Source: Alkalinema sp. FACHB-956 (GTDB lineage: Bacteria > Cyanobacteriota > Cyanobacteriia > Leptolyngbyales > Leptolyngbyaceae). Taken from it: a stretch of 64,000 nt of DNA. The DNA lies in contig NZ_JACJRC010000025.1 of the NCBI RefSeq assembly GCF_014697025.1, positions 1 to 64,000 of the forward strand, read 5' to 3'. A program made the translations under genes and the position numbers. Shown piece by piece: positions 1 through 8,600 of the stretch (positions within the stretch are counted from its first letter, which is position 1; the number at the start of each line of letters is the position of its first letter). The notes under the pieces are model-generated. The model did not search any database and was not told the origin of the DNA. It saw only the letters and a program-made list of their open reading frames with translations.

Positions 1-143
1 ATATCGACTCAAATTGGTGAAATTCGCCTTGCCACACACAACCCATAACGTCACAAACAGACTCGCTAGAAATTGGCCTTGCGGTTTGCGAAACCACCCA
101 CTTGATTCAGTAGGCTGTGTACAATATTCATAATGCGATTCAT
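1..143 (-). pseudogene. Transposase N-terminal fragment (IS4-like DDE), frameshifted and cut by the window edge
   Basis: Read on the minus strand from the ATG at 141-143, the product begins MNRIMNIVHSLLNQVGGF. After a shift of reading frame near 85-95 it continues KPQGQFLASLFVTLWVVCG and KANFTNLSRY up to position 1. The second part closely matches the conserved N-terminus of IS4-like DDE transposases (KPQRKFL followed by NFTNLSRY). The two halves lie in different frames and the unshifted frame meets a stop, so the copy looks dead. A programmed frameshift cannot be excluded because the rest lies outside the window. The element end should fall between about 143 and 222, immediately before the truncated ssuE, and this element probably removed the 5' part of that gene. 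The family assignment is from motif memory only. Confidence 0.6.
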
Positions 144-222
144 CTCGTGCTTGAGTTGATACTGGCACCTTATCCGATGAATCGCTTTTTGTCGATTTTT
201 AACCCCTTTTTCTCTGGAAAAT

Positions 223-660
223 GTGTCCGGAGTATTGGTCTTTGGTCGCTACGATAGTCCAGCTTTAGTTCCAATTAAGGAAAAATTGGAGAAGGCTGAT
301 GCGATCCTGCTTGCAACCCCGGTTTATAAAGCCTCCTACACGGGCCTGCTCAAATCCTTTTTAGATTTACTCCCCCAAAAAGCACTGGTCAATAAAACAG
401 TGTTACCGTTGGTGACCGCAGGCACGATCGCCCATCTACTGGCGATCGAATATTCGCTCAAGCCCGTTTTGGGGGAATTGGGTGCACGGAGATTTGCTAG
501 CACCGTTTATGCAGTGGACCAACAATTACAACGTCAGGAAGATGGCAGTGTGATCCTGGACGAGGAAATTAAGCAACGCTTCGACGCTTCTTTACAGGAG
601 TTAATTGATATTCTCCAGTCAATAGAAGTATCATCTAAGGAACTTGTACAGGTGAATTAG
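223..660 (+). pseudogene. ssuE: 5'-truncated NADPH-dependent FMN reductase (SsuE family)
   Basis: SsuE supplies reduced flavin to the SsuD monooxygenase during sulfonate desulfonation. The remaining 145 codons match the family from about residue 47 onward: FGRYDSPAL, then ATPVYKASYTG and the LLPQKAL segment, then AHLLAIEYSLKPVL. The first 45 or so residues of a normal 180-190 residue SsuE are absent, including the GSPxxxSRS loop that binds the FMN phosphate. The only start available is a GTG at 223 inside the conserved part; the frame is open back to a stop at 178 but upstream codons show no SsuE similarity in any frame. A transposase fragment lies directly upstream. The downstream gene is an SsuA-like binding protein, so this was probably a sulfonate-uptake locus. 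I infer loss of function because the FMN site is incomplete. Confidence 0.75.
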
Positions 661-661
661 T

Positions 662-689
662 TGCATCCATTCTAATGCATCCATTCTAA
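662..689. repeat. 14-bp tandem duplication after ssuE
   Basis: TGCATCCATTCTAA occurs at 662-675 and again, exactly, at 676-689. The second copy runs into the left arm of the hairpin that starts at 684. Confidence 0.85.
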
Positions 690-727
690 GACAGCGTAGC
701 GGGTAAAACCGCTACGCTGTCTTAGAA
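684..727. terminator. Perfect 19-bp inverted repeat downstream of ssuE
   Basis: The left arm at 684-702 and right arm at 709-727 are exact reverse complements around a 6-nt loop (GTAAAA). It lies 23 nt after the ssuE stop. The stem is much longer than a typical intrinsic terminator and there is no strong T-run after it, so it could be a terminator, an mRNA-stabilising hairpin or a short mobile palindrome. Confidence 0.6.
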
Positions 728-817
728 GATTGTCTACTTTTGAGGATCTACTAGTCAATAGAAGACCATTGCGTCTATATTTAGAAAGTTGATTTTAAAA
801 TCCTCATTGCAATTCTT

Positions 818-866
818 GAGTCAAGGATCACTCCTGGTATTAGGGAGATAACTTGACTCTTTTTTG
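818..866 (+). terminator. Rho-independent-type terminator
   Basis: GAGTCAAG (818-825) pairs with CTTGACTC (852-859), with a smaller inner stem CTCC/GGAG, and is followed directly by a run of T from 860. It lies between the ssuE remnant and the SsuA-like gene. The rest of 867-1050 is AT-rich and presumably holds the promoter of the next gene, but no convincing -35/-10 pair stands out. Confidence 0.6.
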
Positions 867-1050
867 TTGAGTATTTAATCGATTTTCGTAGTTAATATGA
901 CCTAATTTTTGTTGGATTTGTTACTTTATTCCAACAGAGATTCTAATAAATAATCAATTCAAAAAACTTAGAAAAATATATGTAGAGAATCGAAATTGTA
1001 TATAGATGAACTAAGAGATGAAATATTGACCATGTACACTAATCATCGTA

Positions 1051-2178
1051 TTGAAAAAAACAAAGTACATGAAACGGTTTCAGTTTAAGTATCTTCATAG
1101 ATACGGTTCCAAGATTACTCGTAGAGCAGCGTTGTTTTCCATTGGTGCCTTAGTGTGCTTATCCACGGGCCTAGTGAGTTGCGGAGATAAATCTCAAACG
1201 ACTAACAACAATTCTGCAACTAGCTCTCCAACTGCTGGTGCGAGTGGACAAAACAACGGGTTTAAGGCGAAAGAAATTCGAATTGTTCGATCGAAGCAAT
1301 TAACTGCCTTAGCTATTTTAGAGGCCCAAGGTAATCTTGAGAAAGCGCTGCAACCCTTGGGAGTGACGGTCAAATGGGCTGAATTTGCGGCTGGCCCTCA
1401 ACAGTTGGAGGCCATTAATGCCAATGGGTTAGACATTGCTTCGACTGCGGCTCATCCACCCGTCTTTTCTCAAGCGGCGGGTAATCAATTAGTTTATCTC
1501 GCAACAACTCCCATCAATGGAGGAAGCATTTCCCTTTTGGTTCCCAAGGGATCAACAGCTCAAAATTTTTCTGAACTGAAAGGTAAGAAAATTGCCTTCC
1601 AGAAAGCTTCGATCGGTCACTATTTAGTATACAAAGGGCTACAGCAGGTTGGGCTGAAACTGGATGATGTAGAAAGTGTCTTTTTGCCACCACCGGATGC
1701 AGCGACAGCCTTTGCCCAAGCGAAGGTCGATGGTTGGTACATTTGGGAACCGTTTGTGACGAGAGCAGAGGTAAGTGGCGCAGGTCGGGTCTTAGAGAGT
1801 GGTGAAAAATACGCTGACACTCGCAACTTCTACAGCACTAGCCGGAAATTTTACGAAGATAATCCTGAACTGATTCGGATCTTTTTTACTGAGCTACAAA
1901 AATCTGAAGAATGGCTGAAAACCAATCCTAAGGAAGCCGCACAAATTCTTGCCCCTGTCACTAAGCTAGAGCCCAATATCTTAGAGAAAATGCACGCTAA
2001 GCTAACCTTTGGGATTCGTGGGATTGATGAGGATATCATCAAAAAGCAGGAAGAACTGGCTCAACTCTGGTTTGATCTCAAGCAGATTCCCAATGTTCCC
2101 AAGGTGCGAGAAGGCTTTTTGAAACCAGAGGAATACGCCAAGATTCTGCCCCCAGAGGTCCTCAATACTAAAAACTAA
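1051..2178 (+). CDS. SsuA/TauA-like aliphatic sulfonate ABC transporter substrate-binding lipoprotein
   Basis: This is the periplasmic binding protein of a sulfonate/taurine-type ABC importer. The N-terminus has an RR pair, a hydrophobic stretch and a lipobox (LVSC, near residue 44), so the protein is predicted to be a lipoprotein, perhaps Tat-exported. A low-complexity Ser/Thr/Asn linker follows. The mature part carries SsuA hallmarks: an AAHPPVFSQAAG ligand-loop region, LVPKGSTAQNFSELKGKKIA, a SIGHYLVYKGLQ segment and WYIWEPF. The length of 375 residues is normal for the family. The longest frame starts at a TTG (1051); an ATG at 1069 is equally likely. No permease or ATPase gene follows: the next gene is a dehydrogenase 12 nt downstream. 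The ligand is inferred from the neighbouring ssuE remnant and is not proven. Confidence 0.85.
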   Translation: MKKTKYMKRFQFKYLHRYGSKITRRAALFSIGALVCLSTGLVSCGDKSQTTNNNSATSSPTAGASGQNNGFKAKEIRIVRSKQLTALAILEAQGNLEKALQPLGVTVKWAEFAAGPQQLEAINANGLDIASTAAHPPVFSQAAGNQLVYLATTPINGGSISLLVPKGSTAQNFSELKGKKIAFQKASIGHYLVYKGLQQVGLKLDDVESVFLPPPDAATAFAQAKVDGWYIWEPFVTRAEVSGAGRVLESGEKYADTRNFYSTSRKFYEDNPELIRIFFTELQKSEEWLKTNPKEAAQILAPVTKLEPNILEKMHAKLTFGIRGIDEDIIKKQEELAQLWFDLKQIPNVPKVREGFLKPEEYAKILPPEVLNTKN

Positions 2179-2190
2179 GTCATTAGATCC

Positions 2191-3150
2191 ATGAAAGCCC
2201 TGATCTCGATCGAGTTCCTTCCCTTCCTAGAATTACGATTACCCAACGATCTTGAAGTGGTTCAAGTCGATCGAGAAGGGTCTTTTGATGGGGATCCCAG
2301 TGATGCTGAAGTTTATTTTAGTGCTGGCTTACTGAAACCAGTCATTCTCGATCGGGTGCTCAATGCGGCTCCAGCGGTGCGGTGGCAACATACACCCAGC
2401 TCTGGCGTCAATCACTTGTTAACTCCCACAGCTTTGGCGCGAGATTTGATTTTGACCAATAGTGCAGGGGTTCATGCTATCCCCATTGCGGAATTTGTCC
2501 TAGCATTAATTCTCGATCGGGTGAAACGGCTACGCCAACTCCATAGCTTCCAAGCCCAACACCAATGGGATGAGCATTGGCAAAACAGCATTTTTCTACA
2601 GGAATTATCTGAAGCTACCGTCTTAATTCTGGGTGCAGGGGGGATCGGGCAAGCGATCGCGCAGCGGGCCAGTGGTTTTGGTATGCGGGTCTGGGGTAGC
2701 CGAAAAAATCCCGCACCCCATCCCCATTTTGAGAAAGTGGTGGGAGCCAATCAGTGGCAGGAACTCCTCCCTGAAGCTGACTTTGTTGTGTTGGCTCTAC
2801 CGTTAACACCGGAGACTCAACATATTATCAACGCTGATGTGTTGAAATTATTCCAGCCCTCGGCTTACCTGATTAATATTGCCAGGGGAGGGCTTGTGGA
2901 TGAAACTGCCTTATTAAAAGCCCTCCAGCAAGGTTGGATTAGTGGAGCTGCGATCGATGCTTTTGCGACAGAACCCCTCCCACCAGACAATCCGCTGTGG
3001 TCAGCCCCTAATCTCTTTGTCACCCCGCATATTTCCTGGAGTTCACCCCGATCGCGCCGCAGGGTTGTTGATTTCTTTTTAGCTAATTTAGAGCGGTATC
3101 GGCAGGGACAGCCTCTAAGGAATGTCGTCGATCGACAAGCAGGTTACTAG
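2191..3150 (+). CDS. D-isomer-specific 2-hydroxyacid dehydrogenase (GHRA-like)
   Basis: A cytoplasmic NAD(P)-dependent reductase of 2-ketoacids such as glyoxylate or hydroxypyruvate. The C-terminal Rossmann domain has GAGGIG at residues 148-153. The family catalytic triad is present: Arg232 (INIARGG), Glu261 (FATEPLP) and His280 (TPHISW). The length of 319 residues is normal. It starts 12 nt after the SsuA-like gene on the same strand, so the two are probably co-transcribed. A link to sulfonate carbon skeletons (for example reducing an aldehyde or ketoacid left after desulfonation) is only an inference. The exact substrate cannot be told from sequence. Confidence 0.88.
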   Translation: MKALISIEFLPFLELRLPNDLEVVQVDREGSFDGDPSDAEVYFSAGLLKPVILDRVLNAAPAVRWQHTPSSGVNHLLTPTALARDLILTNSAGVHAIPIAEFVLALILDRVKRLRQLHSFQAQHQWDEHWQNSIFLQELSEATVLILGAGGIGQAIAQRASGFGMRVWGSRKNPAPHPHFEKVVGANQWQELLPEADFVVLALPLTPETQHIINADVLKLFQPSAYLINIARGGLVDETALLKALQQGWISGAAIDAFATEPLPPDNPLWSAPNLFVTPHISWSSPRSRRRVVDFFLANLERYRQGQPLRNVVDRQAGY

Positions 3151-3200
3151 ATAAAAATGTGGTAGTGCCCAAGATGTAATGATAAGGTAGGTCAGAACGG

Positions 3201-3347
3201 CTAGATGGGGTTATTCAGTGTCAGAATTGCAAGTTCGGTTAGTGGCTTCCTCGTTGGTATTTTAAAAATATTCACATCAGCCCCAGCGAATTGCTTCAGC
3301 ACGGTATCAAACAGCATTCTCTCTTGTTGTGTAAGTATTTCTATCAT
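3201..3347 (-). CDS. Possible 48-residue small protein
   Basis: A short open frame, MIEILTQQERMLFDTVLKQF and onward, begins with ATG at 3345-3347 and has an AGGA element about 9 nt upstream on the minus strand. The first half looks like a helix. No family is recognised. It may be a remnant of a longer gene. The rest of 3151-3795 has no convincing gene. Confidence 0.3.
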   Translation of the reverse strand: MIEILTQQERMLFDTVLKQFAGADVNIFKIPTRKPLTELAILTLNNPI

Positions 3348-3795
3348 TGATACTAATCCTTGACGTTCATAGATATCATTCCGTTTGCGAAATAAAAAAA
3401 CGTGTACCAGGGCTTACCTGCAACAAGATTGTCACAGAGCCAAGGTAACACTAGTCTGGCAATCGGTAATAGCTACAGGCTGGGGAAAAATAGTAATGCG
3501 ATGAAGCCCTTTGGCGATTACTGGTCAGCTCCATAATTGGCCCATGGGGATAATGTTGAAGATTGGTCGAGGGCGATCGATACCTCGGATCTACTTGGAC
3601 CAGAATTCAATTAGTTGAGTTACAGAAAGATCTCGCAATACCAATCGTGGAGATGTGGCTTGGGTTATTGCTGGGGGGGTACCCATTGGTACAACGGGGG
3701 GCATTTTATGATGACCAGACAGTGTGGATTATGCATGGAAAATCCGGGATGCTGAATGCGTCGCTCAGCGATGAATGATACGCCTTGAATCATGA

Positions 3796-5604
3796 TTAGG
3801 GCGTGTACTGAAAGCTGAAGTATAGTGCCTGATCCTGTAAGTTGTTCGAGCGATCGGCAATCTTAACCAAAGGCAGTGCATAATCCAAACGCATTAACAT
3901 CTTAGAATTAGGTTGCCAAATTAGTCCAAGACCCATAGAAGTTAAAAATCTTTTTCCTTCGAGTTGATTTGGATTATTTGCATGATTCCAGGTTGTTCCC
4001 ATATCGAAAAATGGAACAAGATACAATGTCGTTTGTCCAGAGGCAGTTCGTTGAACAGAGATTCGATCTTCTAAGGAAAATCGAATTCCGTTATCACCCG
4101 TTCTAAGACTCTGCCGATAGCCTCGCAACGATCGCCCGCCCCCCAAAACAAATTGTTGGGAAGGTAAAAGGCTATTTGGAGTCAGCTGAACATCCAATTG
4201 TGCCAATAATAAATGATGATTGCCCAATTGTTTGACGTGCTGAACTTGACCTTGCCAACTAATAAATTGGCCATCTGGGATGGGTTCTGCGTTTTGAGTT
4301 GCGCCGAAAATCCCAAGTCCAAGATTGAACTGAGATCGCAAAGCCCAAGCAGCTCTTTCACTCCGGTACACATAATCCTGCCCAAATTGTAAAACCCGAG
4401 TCCGGCTGTTACCATTGTCATCAGGGCCAATACCGAATGGAAAAGGATAGCGATCGTACAGGAAGGTCTGGCCGTCTTGGAATGCAAGTCCTAGGGAAAA
4501 CGCGAATTCACTTTCAAATCGACGATGTATGGGTTGACGATAGGTTAGCTCATAGGTTGAACTCTTTGCACGAATTCCAAATTTTTCAAATTGTGGATCA
4601 GTAATGCGGCTACGGCTAGGTGCATATCTTAGTTCTAAAGTTCCATTTTTGGAATTAACAGGAATCTGATAGTTAAAGTCTAGGCTATTAGAGCCACCAG
4701 ACAGCGATCGAAAATAGGAAGCACTTAAGCGATCTCCAAAAGTTAGTAAGTTACGTTGAGTCACCATGCTACCAAAGCGTTCTCCTCCCACACTGGGTGG
4801 AGAATTATTGTCTGATGTGAAAGATAGGTTGAATGAGTTTCTCTTTGCTGCACGGATGACTAGAATACTTTTGCCGTTGCTACCCTCTCGTAAACTCGCT
4901 TCTATATGTTGAAATAAAGTATTATCAGATTTCAAAAGTTTCAAGTCATTTTCTAGCTGCTCTGTGTTGACAGGATCCCCGATTCGCTGATGAAGCCGAT
5001 TGGAAATATACTGCCTTAAACGCGAATCAGGAATATCCTCTTGATGAACTTGTCTACGTTGAGGATCAACTTTGAGGACATCAACTTTTTCTAAAATAGG
5101 CTTACTTTTAAAAAATGTACCTGCTTCTTGATCAATATCCGATGCGGAAGCAATTTCAATCGCTTCGATCGTGCCAACTTGAGACAGCAGCTTTGCTGTG
5201 CCATCTTGAAGAACCTGATCCGGAACAATCACCCTTGAAGTAATATAGCCCCGTTTTTGGTATAGTTGAGTGACCTGATTTGCCACGTCTTGCAGGTCTT
5301 GAAGAGAAAGACTACGATTTTCAAATCGAGCAAAAACTTGATCAATTTCAGATTGATTGACTAATGATTGTCCTAAAAGTTGAATTTTTTGGATTGGGAC
5401 TTTAGTGGGTTCTCCTTCCTGTTGCTGCGTTTTTACCGGAAGATTCTCTACGACAGAATGGGGAGTGTTTTGGGCACGAGCAATTAAGGGTAGAAAGGAG
5501 CTCCCTATTAGAAGAGTTGCTAGGAAATTTGTGTAGATTGAGTAGGTCATTGGTGTATGGAAAGAAGCCAGGTGAAATGTAGACGAAATCATGAGCAAGC
5601 CCAC
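3796..5604 (-). CDS. ShlB/FhaC/HecB-family outer-membrane transporter (TpsB)
   Basis: This is the outer-membrane pore of a two-partner secretion system, which recognises and exports its TpsA partner. After an N-terminal signal peptide comes a POTRA region at about residues 70-150 (IQKIQLLGQSLVNQSEID, then VTQLYQKRGYITSRVIVPDQ), a second POTRA-like segment with RLHQRIGDPVNTEQLENDL, and a C-terminal 16-strand barrel. The barrel includes the FhaC-type FVLGGGRSLRGYRQ motif. The length of 602 residues suits the family. The start at 5604 lies 10 nt after the stop of the TpsA-CHAT gene, so the two form an operon. Met5 or Met18 would give a more usual signal peptide. It is the only TpsB in the window and might also serve the three other TpsA proteins. 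Confidence 0.9.
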   Translation of the reverse strand: MGLLMISSTFHLASFHTPMTYSIYTNFLATLLIGSSFLPLIARAQNTPHSVVENLPVKTQQQEGEPTKVPIQKIQLLGQSLVNQSEIDQVFARFENRSLSLQDLQDVANQVTQLYQKRGYITSRVIVPDQVLQDGTAKLLSQVGTIEAIEIASASDIDQEAGTFFKSKPILEKVDVLKVDPQRRQVHQEDIPDSRLRQYISNRLHQRIGDPVNTEQLENDLKLLKSDNTLFQHIEASLREGSNGKSILVIRAAKRNSFNLSFTSDNNSPPSVGGERFGSMVTQRNLLTFGDRLSASYFRSLSGGSNSLDFNYQIPVNSKNGTLELRYAPSRSRITDPQFEKFGIRAKSSTYELTYRQPIHRRFESEFAFSLGLAFQDGQTFLYDRYPFPFGIGPDDNGNSRTRVLQFGQDYVYRSERAAWALRSQFNLGLGIFGATQNAEPIPDGQFISWQGQVQHVKQLGNHHLLLAQLDVQLTPNSLLPSQQFVLGGGRSLRGYRQSLRTGDNGIRFSLEDRISVQRTASGQTTLYLVPFFDMGTTWNHANNPNQLEGKRFLTSMGLGLIWQPNSKMLMRLDYALPLVKIADRSNNLQDQALYFSFQYTP

Positions 5605-5614
5605 TAAAAAAGGC

Positions 5615-8600
5615 TTACCAAGGGCTACCTACTAAGGTAAAGGCTGCCCAAAAATATGGATTTGTAAATTCCTGGGTAGCTCCTGAACGAATTACTGTTT
5701 CAGGTAAGAGATATTTACGATCGCCAAAAACAAGATGGCCATTTTCAATCTTGGTTCTGCCCTTGAGAAGGGCAAGTTGCGCCTTTTGCAGGGCTTGAGC
5801 CTTAATGGGCAGTTGAGATTTTTGCATCTGATCATAGAATTCAGCCATGAGTGCTAGAGTGCCACGGTCATCTGCTGTCCACAAACTACCGATAGACGTT
5901 TTGACACCAGCTTCTGCAGCGAAACCAACGAACCCAAGTTCCGCCTGCGTATCGCCTAATGCGGTTTCGCAAGCACTTAAAACGATCAATTCTACAGTAG
6001 GATCATAGAGTTTAAATTGTCCCATTCGCCTTAGCTTTTCGCGACCAGTTGCAAAGGCAATAAAAGATTGATCTGCTTTATTTTCTTGAAACTGAGCATG
6101 AGAAGCAATGTGAATAATTTGAGCATCCTTACGATGATTTAGAAGATTATCAGGAGTAAATTGTGCATCCTTGAATAGGTTCTCAGTGCCTTGAATATCA
6201 CTGCCACCTAAATAACGACGAATCAGTTCTAATTCAACTGGTACTGCTGGCAAATTCTCTAAACCTAAATTAGTGAAAGTACCAGTTCCCATTGCCATAA
6301 TTTTAGACTTTTTAAAATCAGGATTAAATCTAGTATCCGTCAAGCTAAAACTAGGCATTAAACCTAGGCTATAGTCTTCCAGAAGAAATCGATCGCTTTT
6401 CTTCATAATGGAGATCGGCGTTGATCTCAAGTGTTCATCAAGAATAAAAGTTAGATTTTGAATTTTCCATAGTTTCAAATCTTCTACTAAGGGAGCTATC
6501 AACCATTGATAAAATGTTTGCCCTGGAGAATCATGAGCTGTCACAAGTTGTTCACGGTCATTGGATGAAGCTAATTTATCCTGCAATAGATCGATAGTTT
6601 GTTTACTCAGATCACGCGTAACAGATGGGACTGCATAGACTTTTGGCTTACTTTGACCCGTTACTAGGACGAGATGAAGAATATTATCGCCTCGTCTATT
6701 AAATTTCTGTGGAAAATCATAGAGAATCGATTGTTCGCTAATTCCATTTGGAAGAAAGACAGCATAGATAATTGCAGGACGAATGCCGATCGCTTTTTCA
6801 ATTTTTCGTAGTTCGTCTTGTATCTCATCCAGAGATTTAATGACTGTGACGCTATTCCGTTGGTTTTTGAAAAATTCTTCTAGTTGATTTGTGAAATAGC
6901 GATCGATGCCAAAGCCTTCCTCTTTACGTCGTAGCTCTAAGAGTTCAGGAATTTTGCCTTCTGGAACGATCGTGGATAGGAGATTGGCCAGTCGGGGGGA
7001 AGTAACAATCTGAATATTGCCTTGTTGATAAGGCCCTGGGAAGAATTGGGTGGGCAGGATGGAGTTACTAGCACCCGTGGTAATCGCCCCAGCCAGTCCA
7101 TTCGTATCGCTAAAGCCGACATCAAAGGTGGTGAATCTGGCACCGCCATCGTGGACAATTAAAATACTTCCACCAGCACCACCATCTGCCGTAGAGATGC
7201 TAGCGGTTCTGCCAAAGCGATCAGTAAAGGTTCCGGCTGCCCGCAAGTACCGCTGCGTGAAGATCTGCACATTCCCACCTGTACCGCCCCCTAAGGCTTG
7301 GGCATTAATGGAATCAATCACAACATCATTGAGCGGATCGATAAAGACATTACCTGCATTGCCAATGGTAGAGCTAGTATTGATTTTGCCAGTGGTGACA
7401 CTTTCACGGGCAATGATGCTGACTGACCCTGCATTCCCTGTGGTTGAGGAGGTATCTAGATTACCCGCTTGAACAATACCTGTGGGAGCCTGGAGGGAGA
7501 GGTCAGCTGGGGTGTTAGCCGTCACATTCCCTACGGTGAGATTGCCAGTTTCAGTCCTGAATGTACTGTTACCCAGCAACACGATCTGTTGCGCGATCGT
7601 AAGATTACCATCGGTAATATTGACACCACCGTTAGTCAGTACTTGATTTGCACTCGAAATGTTCAGGCTTCGGAGCCGCTGGCCACTGCCACCTACCATT
7701 CCGTTAAATTGAAGATTGCCTTGTCCTGTGCTAGTGGTTAATTGATAACCTCCATCAACTTGACTGTTCAAAGTGCTATTAAAGGTTAGATTTCCATTAC
7801 TGTTGCCTGTATTAATTTGCACGTCTCGGCCTAAAACTGTGCGCCCTAGGGTTAAGTTCTTCCCTGCACTATTGACATCAGCTTGGAGAAATACCGTGTT
7901 GCTCCCTGGTTCTAGTACAGCCGGGGTATTAAAGCTAACTGGACTAGAAGCTAAAATTTGGTTTGTGCTGGTTACTGAGCCAATCGTCGTTAAGCTAAAG
8001 CCAGTAATCTGGTCTATCTCGCGTGCAGATAGTTGTAGTGCCTGAGGAGTAGAGGCTCCCCCAAGTTCGATCGTGCGATCTAAGTCTGCTGTAGTAATAT
8101 TCAATGTACTACTACCACTGAGTAAGTCTGTAATGTCAAGATTATTTGACTTTAAGTTCAGTGGATTGCTAGCTGCATTAACAGGTGCGTTAATAGTAAT
8201 TGTGCTAGTTCCTGCATTAATTGTTGCAGCAGTAGTAATGTTTGTCGGTTGGTTGAAGGTAATTGGAGTATTTAGAGTACTCAGATTTCCATTTAGAACG
8301 ATACTTTGAGCTTGGCCAAAGTTAATCGCTCCGACAGAAATGTTGTTGCGGAAGTTAACTTGTGAACTATTGAGAATATTCAGTGCATAATTCCCAGTGA
8401 TAGTTCCGTTAAACAGGATTGGGCCTGTTGTTGGATTTAAAGTTACGTCTTGAGAGAGAGTCAGAGGGTTATTAAAGCTGATAGCACCACCATTGCTAGC
8501 TAAGGTTCCTCCTGCTGTGATGCCTGCACCTCCTGTAAGGTTGATAGTTCCGCCATTCGTTTGCAGATTACCAACATTGAGAATGCCGCTTGTAGCTTGC

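Noticed and set aside
3563..3778. 71-codon plus-strand frame starting with TTG
   Set aside because: No ribosome-binding site, a poor start codon, no recognisable family, and a composition like non-coding DNA. It may be a decayed gene piece but nothing supports it.
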